Below, one piece after another: positions 43,255-51,439 of a DNA stretch of 64,000 nucleotides. The stretch covers positions 1 through 64,000 of the forward strand of contig NZ_MTBG01000012.1 of assembly GCF_002119405.1 (NCBI RefSeq), read 5' to 3'. Under the pieces are notes generated by a model. The model was not told where the DNA came from, did no database searches, and saw only the letters and a program-made list of their open reading frames with translations. Position numbers and translations under genes: made by a program. The stretch comes from Pseudoruegeria sp. SK021. Its GTDB lineage: Bacteria > Pseudomonadota > Alphaproteobacteria > Rhodobacterales > Rhodobacteraceae. The first letter of the stretch is position 1; every line of letters starts with the position of its first letter.

Positions 43255-44259
43255 ATGGAGATGACACAAAGCGGCATCAGTTGGGGCATCCAAAAGGATG
43301 AATCGATGGCGCAGACTTTCCATCACATCCGCCTGCCGCTGTGTGTGACCGACCCGAACCTGCCGGACAATCCTATCGTCTACGTCAACAAAGCGTTCTG
43401 CGACTTGACCGGCTATGCCTCTGCCGAGGTCATCGGCAAGAACTGCCGGTTTCTGCAAGGTCCGAACACCTCGACAACCAGTGTCGCCGCCGTTCGAGAC
43501 ATCATCGCCCGACAAGCGGTCGACACTGTCGAGATCCTGAACTATCGCAAAGACGGCTCTGAATTCCTCAACGCGTTACAAATTGGCCCGATCCTAGACG
43601 ACGACGGCAAGCTGGCGTTTTTCTTTGGCTCGCAATTGGACGTCTCCTCCAAACGCGAGGACGAGCGCCGGATGCGGGCGTTGGCCGAAGAAGAGTTGCT
43701 GCACCGGCTTCGCAACATCGTGAACGTGATGAGCGCCATCATCCGGATGACTGCCCGCGGCGAGACCGATCTGGCGCAGTTCAGCCAAACCTTGAAAGGC
43801 CGGTTGGAGGCACTGAGCGAGGCCCATTTCAAAACGATCACGCATCTGCACGATGGACGGCCGCTGTTCGGCGACCTTGCCGCGATGATTCTCAATGCCT
43901 ATGCCCCACTGCGCGCCCAGCAGTTTGAATTATCTGGCCCAGACTACGCCATCCCGTCGGCGCTGGTGTCGGTCATTGCGTTGACCTTGCATGAATTGGC
44001 TACCAACGCCGTCAAGCATGGTGCGCTTGGCACTGAGGACGGCAAGGTTGTCCTGCAATGGGCCATCACCGATTCCCCCCCCGCGTCCGGCCTTGAGTTT
44101 CTTTGGACAGAACAAAACGGCCCCGCTGTCGTTCGATCCGATCGGGTCAGCGGATCTGCCATCGTGAACAATCTGGTTGCAGCCTCGGGTGGCACCATCA
44201 CATTTGACTGGGCCCCCCAAGGGCTGATTGTAACTGGGCGGTTTCCGGCTCTGGCCTGA
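43255..44259 (+). CDS. LOV-domain blue-light histidine kinase, HWE/HisKA_2 type
   Basis: A 334-residue soluble photoreceptor kinase. Residues about 20-130 are a LOV (PAS) domain with the photo-adduct motif GKNCRFLQ, Cys64 being the residue that bonds FMN in blue light, and the second LOV signature NYRKDGSEFLN. The kinase part follows: the phospho-acceptor motif LLHRLRNIVNVMSAIIRM with His150, then the ATPase domain with LHELATNAVKHGAL and DRVSGSAIVNNL. This is the short LOV-HK layout. AGGA precedes the ATG at 43255; a GTG at 43210 is possible. No response regulator is adjacent; the next gene is a peroxiredoxin. Confidence 0.92.
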   Translation: MEMTQSGISWGIQKDESMAQTFHHIRLPLCVTDPNLPDNPIVYVNKAFCDLTGYASAEVIGKNCRFLQGPNTSTTSVAAVRDIIARQAVDTVEILNYRKDGSEFLNALQIGPILDDDGKLAFFFGSQLDVSSKREDERRMRALAEEELLHRLRNIVNVMSAIIRMTARGETDLAQFSQTLKGRLEALSEAHFKTITHLHDGRPLFGDLAAMILNAYAPLRAQQFELSGPDYAIPSALVSVIALTLHELATNAVKHGALGTEDGKVVLQWAITDSPPASGLEFLWTEQNGPAVVRSDRVSGSAIVNNLVAASGGTITFDWAPQGLIVTGRFPALA

Positions 44260-44404
44260 CGGCACCTGGCCCGTATGTCGGCCTGCGCATTTCGATCTGC
44301 AAAGGCCAAATGGCATTGGGTCAATCCGCGATCAGACCTAGCGTTTTGGCGGTTGGTCACCATATGATGCCGCAACACCCCCTACGATCTTGAGGAGAAA
44401 ACCA

Positions 44405-45058
44405 ATGTCCCTGCGCATCAACGACACCGTCCCGGATTTTACCGCCCAGACCAGCGACGGAGAGATCTCTTTCCACGACTGGATTGGTGACAGTTGGGCC
44501 ATCTTGTTCTCGCACCCCAAAGATTTCACCCCGGTCTGCACCACGGAATTCGGCGCGGTCGCGCAATTGGCCGACGAATGGCGCAAGCGCGGCACGAAAG
44601 TGATCGGCGTTTCCGTCGATGGCGTCGACGATCATAAGAAATGGATCGGGGATATTGAGACCTTCGCGGGGGCCGATGTCGGATTTCCGATCATCGCGGA
44701 TACAGATCTGACCGTGTCCAAGGCGTTCGATATGCTTCCCGCCGAAGCCTATCTGCCCGATGGCCGTACCCCGGCCGACAGCGCGACCGTGCGGTCTGTG
44801 TTCATCATTGGGCCGGACAAGAAGGTGAAACTGTCGATGACCTATCCGATGACGGTCGGCCGCAATTTTGCCGAGGTTCTGCGTGCCCTCGACGCGCTGC
44901 AAACCACCGTCACCCATAGCATCGCCACCCCGGCAAACTGGGAAATCGGCCAAGATGTGGTGATCCCCGCCACGGTAAGCAATGATGACGCCACGGCGAA
45001 ATTCGGCAGCTTTACCACCCACTTCCCCTATCTGCGCACCGCCAAATTGCCTGGTTAA
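44405..45058 (+). CDS. 1-Cys peroxiredoxin (Prx6 family)
   Basis: A 217-residue thiol peroxidase that reduces hydrogen peroxide and organic hydroperoxides. The peroxidatic Cys45 lies in HPKDFTPVCTTE. The Prx6-type C-terminal dimerisation extension is present (LQTTVTHSIATPANW, PYLRTAKLPG), and no resolving cysteine is visible, which is typical of 1-Cys enzymes. GGAG is placed correctly before the ATG. It lies 145 bases downstream of the LOV kinase gene and ends at a hairpin shared with the convergent GT25 gene. Confidence 0.95.
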   Translation: MSLRINDTVPDFTAQTSDGEISFHDWIGDSWAILFSHPKDFTPVCTTEFGAVAQLADEWRKRGTKVIGVSVDGVDDHKKWIGDIETFAGADVGFPIIADTDLTVSKAFDMLPAEAYLPDGRTPADSATVRSVFIIGPDKKVKLSMTYPMTVGRNFAEVLRALDALQTTVTHSIATPANWEIGQDVVIPATVSNDDATAKFGSFTTHFPYLRTAKLPG

Positions 45059-45066
45059 ACTGAACC

Positions 45067-45098
45067 AATGCCCTGCCCCTTCCCGGGTCAGGGCATTT
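45067..45098. terminator. Terminator between the peroxiredoxin and GT25 genes
   Basis: AATGCCCTG and CAGGGCATT form a 9-bp stem with a 13-base loop, followed by TTT on the plus strand. It lies between convergent genes and probably serves both. Confidence 0.65.
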
Positions 45099-45117
45099 CC
45101 GAACCTGAGGATATTTC

Positions 45118-45909
45118 TTACCGCCGCCGCAGTTTCCAACGGTGGAACATCGCCCAGCGACGGCGATAGGTGCCGCGTTCGCGGCTACGACGCTTGAACC
45201 ACCAGCTTTTACCGTCCCGTTCTTTGTGCTGAGTGGCTTTGTCTTCGGCACTGCCTGAGATTTCGCTCACCGCGCCGGTGGTGAAAAATAACGGATCAAC
45301 CAGACACAAGCCTCTTCCCCGCACGGCCATGTCTGTGCGCAGGACATTATCCACCGTTCCAGAGATGTGGTGTGTTCGGTTCACGAACCATGCAGCACCG
45401 GCACGGGACCAGATCAAAGCGCTGGTGCTGAGGGGGAAATCATGGGCGTGGCACAGCGTAAGGTGCGCGGCGCCTGACGGGATCGTTGCCAACGGGGTTG
45501 TAAATTCAGTTCGCTTCAAGGATCGGCTAAGATGGATCAGGTCCCACTCGTCGGTTTCTTGCCGTTCGAGCCACTTCATAAGGGCATTAAAACCCTGCTT
45601 CGCACCGGGTTTCAAATGGGCGTCATCTTCCAGCACCACTCCGACCCGATGATTGCTATCCAGAAATGTCTGCGCCGCATTCAGATGGCTTTGGAAACAG
45701 GCAACCTCGCCCCCGGACAGGGGACGGCCAAACCAAAGCCACGCACGATAGGCAGTGTAAAGCCGGTTGGCGTTCGGCGGTTGGCCTCGGCCATCGACCG
45801 CAGTGAGGCGTCGAAATTCAAGGTTGTTGTCGCGCAGGTTCGCGGCGACTGCATCCATCCGCCGCGTGCTTCCGTCCAGATTTATGACTTGGATCAATCT
45901 GTCGGACAT
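45118..45909 (-). CDS. Glycosyltransferase family 25 protein
   Basis: A 263-residue GT25 enzyme, the family of lipooligosaccharide galactosyl- and related transferases. Signatures are IQVINLDGSTRRMDAV at the N-terminus, LSGGEVACFQSHL, the acidic metal-binding motif VVLEDDAHL and ALIWSRAGAAWFV. The C-terminus is strongly basic (RRSRERGTYRRRW). It stands alone, so the acceptor glycan cannot be predicted. Confidence 0.88.
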   Translation of the reverse strand: MSDRLIQVINLDGSTRRMDAVAANLRDNNLEFRRLTAVDGRGQPPNANRLYTAYRAWLWFGRPLSGGEVACFQSHLNAAQTFLDSNHRVGVVLEDDAHLKPGAKQGFNALMKWLERQETDEWDLIHLSRSLKRTEFTTPLATIPSGAAHLTLCHAHDFPLSTSALIWSRAGAAWFVNRTHHISGTVDNVLRTDMAVRGRGLCLVDPLFFTTGAVSEISGSAEDKATQHKERDGKSWWFKRRSRERGTYRRRWAMFHRWKLRRR

Positions 45910-46068
45910 CGCGGCATCTCTCGACCTAGAGGGACCAATCCGGCGCTATTCCGGCCTCTGGATCGGTGGATTCCCGACAAGGTATCATGTCGGAAATGCC
46001 GATGTCACGATGAGGATCCCGGTCGGCTATGAAAGTCTCACGTGAGACCCCCAACTGCCGTCCGATGA

Positions 46069-46296
46069 TTAAAAGATGGCTTGGTCGCGGAACACGTGGC
46101 GAACGATGCCCTCACGGGTCAGGCCGCGCTTCGCCAGTTCTTCGTCAGTCATGCCCGACAAACGGCTGACTTCCTTGACCCGATAGTTCGACTCACTCAT
46201 CGTGATCAGCAGGTTCCAAAGTCCCTTGAAGGGGGCTGCGATCAGGTCGATCAAGTTGTGACTATGGGCGGTGCTGGTGGCGTGAACATGTGCCAT
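46069..46296 (-). CDS. DUF1127 small protein
   Basis: A 75-residue protein with the DUF1127 C-terminal motif in VSRLSGMTDEELAKRGLTRE. Such small arginine-rich proteins are abundant in alphaproteobacteria; some bind RNA and affect phosphate and carbon metabolism. The start MAHVHAT at 46296 has GGAG eight bases upstream; the frame runs 16 codons further without support. The region upstream (about 240 bases to rluA) contains its promoter; a TGCACGTGCA palindrome lies at 46392-46401. Confidence 0.88.
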   Translation of the reverse strand: MAHVHATSTAHSHNLIDLIAAPFKGLWNLLITMSESNYRVKEVSRLSGMTDEELAKRGLTREGIVRHVFRDQAIF

Positions 46297-46535
46297 GGGG
46301 GATACTCCGACTGAACATTCTACAATTTCCTGTCGACCAGACATAAAGGCGCCGGGGCCATTCTGCTAGGCGCATCGGCGCAAGCCCGCTATGCACGTGC
46401 AGCATAAACCTGCCGCAGCGCAGCATCGGTGCTTTTTTTGGAAAGAACGGACCGCAATTCATGCGGCGAGCCGGGATCGCACGCCCGCCAAAGGACTGCG
46501 ATCTGCCCGGCGTCGGCCCTGACCTCAGGCCAGAA

Positions 46536-47186
46536 TTAAAACGGACAAGGTGCGCGGAAGGTCAAACCCTTGCCGCCGTCGGGATGGCGCAGCCGCAACT
46601 GTTCTGCATGCAGCATCAGGCGCGGCGCGTTCAGCGCTTCGCCTGTCGCATAGAACGGGTCGCCCAGAATGGGGTGGCCCAATTGTTGCATATGAACACG
46701 AAGTTGATGGCTTCGCCCCGTTTGCGGGCTGAGGCGGACCCGCGTCGCATCCTCTTCGAAACGCACGACTTTCCAGTCGGTGATCGCCTGACGCCCGGTT
46801 TCAAAATCAACCTTTTGCAAGGGTCGGTTCGGCCAATCCACGATCAGCGGCAAATCCACCTGCCCCTCGCGTTCCGCCATCCTGCCCCAGACCCGTGCCA
46901 CATAGGTCTTCTTGACCATGCGTTTTTCGAACTGCAACCCAAGGTGCCGCTGCGCGGATCGGGTCAGCGCAAACACCATTACCCCCGACGTGTCGCGATC
47001 AAGGCGGTGCACCAGCAACGCCATTGGAAATACCTTCTGAATGCGCGAGATCAGGCAATCTTCCAGCCCCGGACCCTTCCCCGGAACCGACAACAGACCG
47101 CTCGGCTTATCGACCAAAAGAAGTTGGTGATCTTCATGGACCACGTTCAACGGATCCATCGGCGGCGAATACAAACTGCCGGTCAC
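46536..47186 (-). CDS. rluA: RluA family 23S rRNA/tRNA pseudouridine synthase
   Basis: A 216-residue pseudouridine synthase of the RluA branch, which modifies U746 of 23S rRNA and U32 of tRNAs in E. coli. The catalytic motif HRLDRDTSG is intact, and the protein also shows LLLVDKPSGLLSVPGKGP, QTGRSHQLRVHMQQLGHPILGDP-type sequence and LMLHAEQL. The length fits RluA, without an S4 domain. The GTG at 47186 overlaps the stop of the upstream gene (GTGA); an ATG nine codons later is the alternative. Confidence 0.88.
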   Translation of the reverse strand: MTGSLYSPPMDPLNVVHEDHQLLLVDKPSGLLSVPGKGPGLEDCLISRIQKVFPMALLVHRLDRDTSGVMVFALTRSAQRHLGLQFEKRMVKKTYVARVWGRMAEREGQVDLPLIVDWPNRPLQKVDFETGRQAITDWKVVRFEEDATRVRLSPQTGRSHQLRVHMQQLGHPILGDPFYATGEALNAPRLMLHAEQLRLRHPDGGKGLTFRAPCPF

Positions 47187-47632
47187 TGCTTGAATACCGC
47201 GTCGAGGATGCCTTGCAAGGCGTCCGCATCCGCCCGACCAAACGCCGCCGGGCTATTGCTGTCGATATCCAGAACGCCCAGCAAAGATCCGCCCTGCCAG
47301 ACCGGCAAGACCAATTCGGATCGGGTCGAGCTGGAACAGGCGATATGTCCGTCGAAGGCGGTCACATCATCCACGATCTGCGCTTGCCCGCTGCGGGCAA
47401 CGGCACCGCAGACCCCCTTTGAAAACGGGATGACCAGACAGCCGTGGGTTCCCTGATAGGGGCCGATCTTCAGGGTCTCGCCGCCGACGTTCCGGTAAAA
47501 TCCCGTCCAGTCGAACCGATCATCTGCGTGGTGGATTTCACAAGCAAGCGTGGCCATCAATGCCACCGGATCGGTTTCACCCGAGGTCAGGCTTGCGACC
47601 CGGGCGGCCAATTCAGGGTATACGACCTGCAT
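47183..47632 (-). CDS. msrC: GAF-type free methionine-(R)-sulfoxide reductase
   Basis: A 149-residue GAF-domain enzyme that reduces free methionine-R-sulfoxide. The three functional cysteines of the family are all present: C65 in GTHGCLVIPF, C75 in GVCGAVAR and C99 in GHIACSSSTRSELVLP (the last equivalent to the catalytic cysteine of E. coli YebR). That makes it an enzyme and not a ligand-sensing GAF protein. AAGGA lies upstream of the ATG at 47632. It is coupled to rluA downstream. Confidence 0.88.
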   Translation of the reverse strand: MQVVYPELAARVASLTSGETDPVALMATLACEIHHADDRFDWTGFYRNVGGETLKIGPYQGTHGCLVIPFSKGVCGAVARSGQAQIVDDVTAFDGHIACSSSTRSELVLPVWQGGSLLGVLDIDSNSPAAFGRADADALQGILDAVFKQ

Positions 47633-47677
47633 TACCAACGTCCTTCACAGTGTCATGATCCCCGGCGTCAACAACGC

Positions 47678-47697
47678 CCCTGCAAGAATGTGCAGGG
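47678..47697. promoter_or_regulatory. Inverted repeat between divergent msrC and STAS genes
   Basis: CCCTGCA and TGCAGGG flank a 6-base centre (AGAATG). It lies in the 139-base divergent intergenic region, where it could be an operator or an RNA hairpin in a leader. No regulator can be named. Confidence 0.3.
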
Positions 47698-47771
47698 TCA
47701 ATTCCCCGGAAACCGAATAGTAAGACCTCTGCCGTAGCGTGTCGAAAGGGGCATGTAAACGGAGCCGGGCT

Positions 47772-48116
47772 ATGAATCTGACAAGCCAGACTGAAGGGCA
47801 GGTGCTGTTGATCAATGTCGACGAGCCGCGCATTGATGCCTCTGTCGCGATCCAATTCAAGGACCAGATGCGCGAACTTTCAGACGCACACCCGGCGCGC
47901 ATCGTCGTTGATCTGTCTCGCGTGGACTTCATCGACAGCAGCGGTCTGGGTGCAATCGTCGCCGCCATGAAACAGCTTGGAAATGGCCGGACATTGGAAC
48001 TGGCCAGCTTGACGCCCACGGTTGGCAAAGTGTTCCGGCTGACTCGGATGGATTCAGTGTTCAAAATCCATGATACGCCCGCGAAGGCTTTGAGAGCCGG
48101 GGCCGAAAGTCCTTGA
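47772..48116 (+). CDS. STAS-domain anti-sigma factor antagonist
   Basis: A 114-residue SpoIIAA/RsbV-like protein. The phosphorylation region FIDSSGLGAI carries Ser56/Ser57 in the expected place, and the fold begins LLINVDEPRIDASVAIQFKD. Such proteins free a sigma factor or effector by binding its inhibitor kinase when unphosphorylated. It precedes the anti-sigma kinase gene by 16 bases. GGAG is present upstream of the ATG. Confidence 0.9.
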   Translation: MNLTSQTEGQVLLINVDEPRIDASVAIQFKDQMRELSDAHPARIVVDLSRVDFIDSSGLGAIVAAMKQLGNGRTLELASLTPTVGKVFRLTRMDSVFKIHDTPAKALRAGAESP

Positions 48117-48132
48117 CCGGACCTTTCAGCCA

Positions 48133-48615
48133 ATGTCGCTTTGGACATCTGCCGCGATCTGCCGCCAGAAGATCAATGCCTCAGCAACGGGGGTTCGTGC
48201 CGGATTGGCCGCGATCCGCGCCATCCTGCATCGACATCGCCTGAAAGAAGATGATCTGGGATCGGTCGAACTTGTGTTGGCCGAAGTGCTGAATAATATC
48301 GTCGAGCACGCCTACGCCCAACGGCACGATGGGGTGATCGAAATCTTCATTTCTCCGTGTGAGGCGGGATTGGCGGTTCGGGTCTTTGACACCGGCGCGC
48401 CGATGCCCGACCTGACCCTTCCCCCCGGACAACCCGCGAACATAGACGTGGCCTTGCCTGAACTGCCCGAAGGCAGTTTCGGGTGGAACTTGATCCGAAC
48501 GGTCGCAGACGATATCCAATATGTCCGTGTCACGACACAGAACCGGCTGTCGTTCCGCATCCCCCTCACCCAAGCGCCGCCGCCGTCCGAAACTCAGACG
48601 GAACAACCATCCTGA
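48133..48615 (+). CDS. RsbW/SpoIIAB-like anti-sigma factor serine kinase
   Basis: A 160-residue GHKL-type ATPase. The N-box is ELVLAEVLNNIVEHAY (residues 46-61), the G1 box is RVFDTGAPMPD and the G2-like region is GSFGWNLIRTVADDI. These proteins phosphorylate their STAS antagonist and hold a target factor. Together with the gene upstream it forms a partner-switching pair. A PP2C phosphatase and a target sigma factor are not linked here. Confidence 0.9.
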   Translation: MSLWTSAAICRQKINASATGVRAGLAAIRAILHRHRLKEDDLGSVELVLAEVLNNIVEHAYAQRHDGVIEIFISPCEAGLAVRVFDTGAPMPDLTLPPGQPANIDVALPELPEGSFGWNLIRTVADDIQYVRVTTQNRLSFRIPLTQAPPPSETQTEQPS

Positions 48616-48640
48616 CGCCCGATTTCGCTGCAGCGGATGC

Positions 48641-48967
48641 TCAGTTCAACTGCGCCTGTATGGGGTAAATGCCGTCTTCCATCTCGCCGAACATGTCCTC
48701 AATATCAGGATGTTCAATCGGCTCTCCGGTAATATCCGGCAAAAGGTTCTGCTCGGACACGTAAGCCACGTAATAGCTTTGGTCGTTTTCAGCCAGAAGA
48801 TGGTAAAAAGGTTGATCTTTTGATGGGCGGCTTTCCTCTGGAATGGCCTCATACCATTCATCGGTGTTCGAAAACACTGCGTCCACGTCAAAGACCACCC
48901 CTCGGAAGGGATGCTTCTTGTGCCGGACAATCTGTCCGAGCTGATACTTGGCGCGAGTTCTCAACAT
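48641..48967 (-). CDS. hspQ: HspQ, heat shock protein
   Basis: A 108-residue HspQ. In E. coli it binds hemimethylated DNA and is a specificity enhancer of the Lon protease. The sequence is typical: KYQLGQIVRHKKHPFRGVVF, DEWYEAIPEESRPSKDQPFY and YVAYVSEQNLLPD. I chose the ATG at 48967, which matches the family N-terminus (RTRAKYQLG); AGGAAGG lies ten bases upstream. A weak heat-shock-like element (ATTG, 18 bases, then ATAT-containing -10) overlaps the start region of the divergent AEC gene. Confidence 0.94.
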   Translation of the reverse strand: MLRTRAKYQLGQIVRHKKHPFRGVVFDVDAVFSNTDEWYEAIPEESRPSKDQPFYHLLAENDQSYYVAYVSEQNLLPDITGEPIEHPDIEDMFGEMEDGIYPIQAQLN

Positions 48968-49013
48968 CAATTTGCAACCTTCCTCGCCCGTTAGTAGACC
49001 CAAAGGAGCCCAT

Positions 49014-49937
49014 ATGTCCATCCGGCGCCCGGGCTTCAATAGGGAATCTGTTAACGTGGCAATTCTTCTTACCGTCCTGGAAATTGTCGCTCCTGTCTTC
49101 CTACTCGCATCCATCGGCTATGTTTGGATCAAGATGGGGTTGGAGTATCGGGCACAATTTGTCACGCAATTGTCGGTCACCTTGTCACTGCCTTGCTTGA
49201 TTTTCGTGTCGTTAATGCAGACCGATATCGACCCATCCGCGCTGGCCAATCTGTCCTTGGCCGCAATTGCCGCTTACGGCGCGGTCACGGTCGTCATGAT
49301 CGGCGTCGTGCGTCTGTGCCGACTGGACCGCCGATCTTATCTGGCGCCAATGATCTTTGGGAACACTGGCAATGTCGGCCTGCCTTTGGCGCTGTTTGCG
49401 TTCGGGGACATAGGCCTCGGCTATGCCGTGGTGGTGTTTGCGGTCATGGTGATCTGGTCGTTTACTTACGGGGTCTGGCTGGTCGCAGGCGGCGGGTCAC
49501 TGGGAAAAGTCGTCCGAGAACCGTTGGTTGCCGCCACGTTGTTGGGCGCACTCTTTCAGTGGCAAGGCTGGGAAACACCGGACTTTCTGACCAACTCGCT
49601 CAAGCTGGTCGGGCAAATGACCATCCCGATGATGTTGATCACGCTCGGCGTTGCTGTGGCGCGCCTGAAACCAGGAAACCTTTGGCTCGCGATCATCCTC
49701 TCGGCCTTGAAATTGGTCATCTGTGTTGGCTTGTCTTGGTATATTGGGCGCTGGTTCAACCTCGAACCTATATCCTTCGCGGTTCTGGTCATCCAAGTTT
49801 CGACGCCGATTGCGGTGACCTCTTACATGCTGGCCGAGAAATATGGGGCCGATTCTGATGCGGTCGCCGGCCTCGTCGTGACCTCGACATTGATGTCGGT
49901 CGCCGCACTGCCCGTGCTCCTCGCGCTCTTGTTATAA
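49014..49937 (+). CDS. AEC family transporter (auxin efflux carrier type)
   Basis: A 307-residue integral membrane protein with about ten helices of the AEC/BASS-like fold. Diagnostic stretches are LPCLIFVSLMQTDI, APMIFGNTGNVGLPLALFAFG and STPIAVTSYMLAEKYGADSD. Bacterial members export or import small carboxylates such as malate or malonate. Substrate is unknown. AAAGGAG five bases before the ATG decides the start. It is divergent from hspQ. Confidence 0.92.
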   Translation: MSIRRPGFNRESVNVAILLTVLEIVAPVFLLASIGYVWIKMGLEYRAQFVTQLSVTLSLPCLIFVSLMQTDIDPSALANLSLAAIAAYGAVTVVMIGVVRLCRLDRRSYLAPMIFGNTGNVGLPLALFAFGDIGLGYAVVVFAVMVIWSFTYGVWLVAGGGSLGKVVREPLVAATLLGALFQWQGWETPDFLTNSLKLVGQMTIPMMLITLGVAVARLKPGNLWLAIILSALKLVICVGLSWYIGRWFNLEPISFAVLVIQVSTPIAVTSYMLAEKYGADSDAVAGLVVTSTLMSVAALPVLLALLL

Positions 49938-50023
49938 ACCTTCGTGACCGCGGGACAGTTTTGCATTTCCAGAAAAGCGGATTTCCGCTAGGGTCTGGAA
50001 AAACATAACCGCACGAGGCCGAT

Positions 50024-50602
50024 ATGAGCAGTCGTCGATGCGCGTTGCTATTGATGTTGATCCTTGGGGCTTGCGGGGGCGATTCGCCGCCGCGGAACTT
50101 GGACAATGCCTGTAGCATCGTGGACCAGCGCCCGAATTACCTTCGGGCCATGAAGAAAACCGAAAAGCGCTGGGGCGCACCAGTTCCCGTGCAGATGGCA
50201 ATCATCCATCAGGAAAGCAAATTCGATAGCGATGCGCGCACCCCGCATCAATATGCTTTGGGCATTATTCCGATGGGGCGCCAATCGTCTGCCTATGGCT
50301 ATGCACAGGCGCTGGATGGCACCTGGGACGAATATAAGCGGACAGCCGGGCGGCGCAGTGCGAAGCGCACCAATATCAATGACGCCACCGATTTCATCGG
50401 CTGGTACATGGATCGCAGCCAGACCCTGAACGGCATCTCGAAATATGACGCCCGCAATCAGTACCTTGCCTATCACGAAGGCAATACCGGGTTTGCCCGG
50501 GGCAGCTATCGCGGCAAGTCATGGTTGGTCAGTGTGTCGAACCGGGTCTCATCCCGCGCAGCCCTGTATCAGGCCCAACTGAAAGCCTGCAAGAAGATCT
50601 AA
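50024..50602 (+). CDS. Lytic transglycosylase-like lipoprotein (SLT domain)
   Basis: A 192-residue lipoprotein: the lipobox LGAC carries Cys17. The SLT lysozyme-like domain covers most of the rest, with the catalytic glutamate in AIIHQESKFDSDA (E64), then AYGYAQALDGTWDEY and YLAYHEG. It should cleave peptidoglycan glycan strands at the membrane. A GAGG ribosome-binding site is present. It ends at a hairpin shared with convergent lolA. Confidence 0.9.
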   Translation: MSSRRCALLLMLILGACGGDSPPRNLDNACSIVDQRPNYLRAMKKTEKRWGAPVPVQMAIIHQESKFDSDARTPHQYALGIIPMGRQSSAYGYAQALDGTWDEYKRTAGRRSAKRTNINDATDFIGWYMDRSQTLNGISKYDARNQYLAYHEGNTGFARGSYRGKSWLVSVSNRVSSRAALYQAQLKACKKI

Positions 50603-50604
50603 CA

Positions 50605-50641
50605 GTTTGGACCCGGCTACTGCCGTTGCCGGGTCTCAAAC
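50605..50641. terminator. Hairpin between the transglycosylase gene and lolA
   Basis: GTTTG-ACCCGG and CCGGGT-CAAAC pair with one small bulge around a 12-base loop. It starts just after the transglycosylase stop and overlaps the last codons of lolA. A bidirectional terminator is likely. Confidence 0.5.
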
Positions 50642-51207
50642 GCAATGTCGAACAAGAATGGCGACATGTCAGACACCGGCGTGAATGGCTCAAGGATCAC
50701 GCGGGTTTGCTCCCCCGTGTCCGACACGATCAGCCATTCGGCTAGACGCAGCGGCGACGGCTCAAAATACAAATAGATCTTGCCGTATTCGGGATGTTCC
50801 GGATCCTGCGCTTGAACGATCGTCCGACCTTTTTCCTCGCCGTGGCCAGTCACCATCTTCGCCCGTGTCAGATCGACATTGCGTGCGAGGATAAGGTTCA
50901 GCGGCGTGCGCTTTAAAGGATATTGTTCGGGCTTCACTGCGCCGCGGCCATCAAAGATCGCCACCTGAGATCCGCTGGCTAATACCAGAGTATCATCCAT
51001 CGGCGCATCATATTCAAACCGGGCCCGCCCCGGACGCTTCAGATAGAGCGTCCCGGTATTCCGGCTTCCATCCCCATTGATCTGGGTAAATTGAGCCTTA
51101 TCGGCATCAATCGTATTGATATAGGCCGACAGCGTCGACAGCGGCAGCTTGTCTGCGTGTGCAGGCAGGGCAAACAGACACGATAGCGCGAGGATGAGAT
51201 GTTTCAT
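50617..51207 (-). CDS. lolA: LolA, outer-membrane lipoprotein carrier
   Basis: LolA ferries lipoproteins across the periplasm from LolCDE to the outer membrane. The 196-residue product has a signal peptide (residues 1-18, ending PAHA) and the LolA half-barrel, with FTQINGDGSRNTGTLYLKRPGRARFEYD-like sequence around residues 40-67 and ILEPFTPVSDMSPFLFDI at the end. Alphaproteobacteria lack LolB, so it may act alone. It follows ftsK in the same orientation with about 230 bases between. Confidence 0.92.
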   Translation of the reverse strand: MKHLILALSCLFALPAHADKLPLSTLSAYINTIDADKAQFTQINGDGSRNTGTLYLKRPGRARFEYDAPMDDTLVLASGSQVAIFDGRGAVKPEQYPLKRTPLNLILARNVDLTRAKMVTGHGEEKGRTIVQAQDPEHPEYGKIYLYFEPSPLRLAEWLIVSDTGEQTRVILEPFTPVSDMSPFLFDIAFETRQRQ

Positions 51208-51439
51208 CCCTTCGATATACGCGCTCTGCGGAATATTCCAAGAGATTGATCTTTCACAATGCAGCGACGGCGGGGTTGCGCAGGCCCAGGGTCAAACCTG
51301 CAAAAGACAGGCCTTGTATGGCTGGTGAAGGCATCTGCTGATCCGGACTGACTGAAGGTTGCGCGTCGCCCAGAAACGAAACGGCCGGGTCTTTGCCAGA
51401 CCCGGCCGCGTCCACCACTTCGCTACTCAGCGTTTCAGC
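51208..51439. other. Intergenic region between ftsK and lolA
   Basis: About 230 bases with no gene. It contains the ftsK terminator hairpin (separate entry) and presumably the lolA promoter. Confidence 0.5.
51382..51408 (-). terminator. ftsK terminator
   Basis: CGGCCGGGTCT and AGACCCGGCCG form a perfect 11-bp stem with a 5-base loop. On the minus strand the stem is followed by TTTCGTTTC. It lies 31 bases beyond the ftsK stop. Confidence 0.75.

Noticed and set aside
40874-43267. 797-codon open frame antisense to pnp
   Set aside because: It lies exactly opposite a highly conserved pnp gene. In GC-rich genomes with strong third-position bias, long antisense frames are common. Its translation has no family resemblance.
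46392-46450. Possible plus-strand terminator (AGCATCGGTGCT followed by seven T) or small RNA upstream of the DUF1127 gene
   Set aside because: The stem is only 4 bp and no plus-strand gene precedes it.
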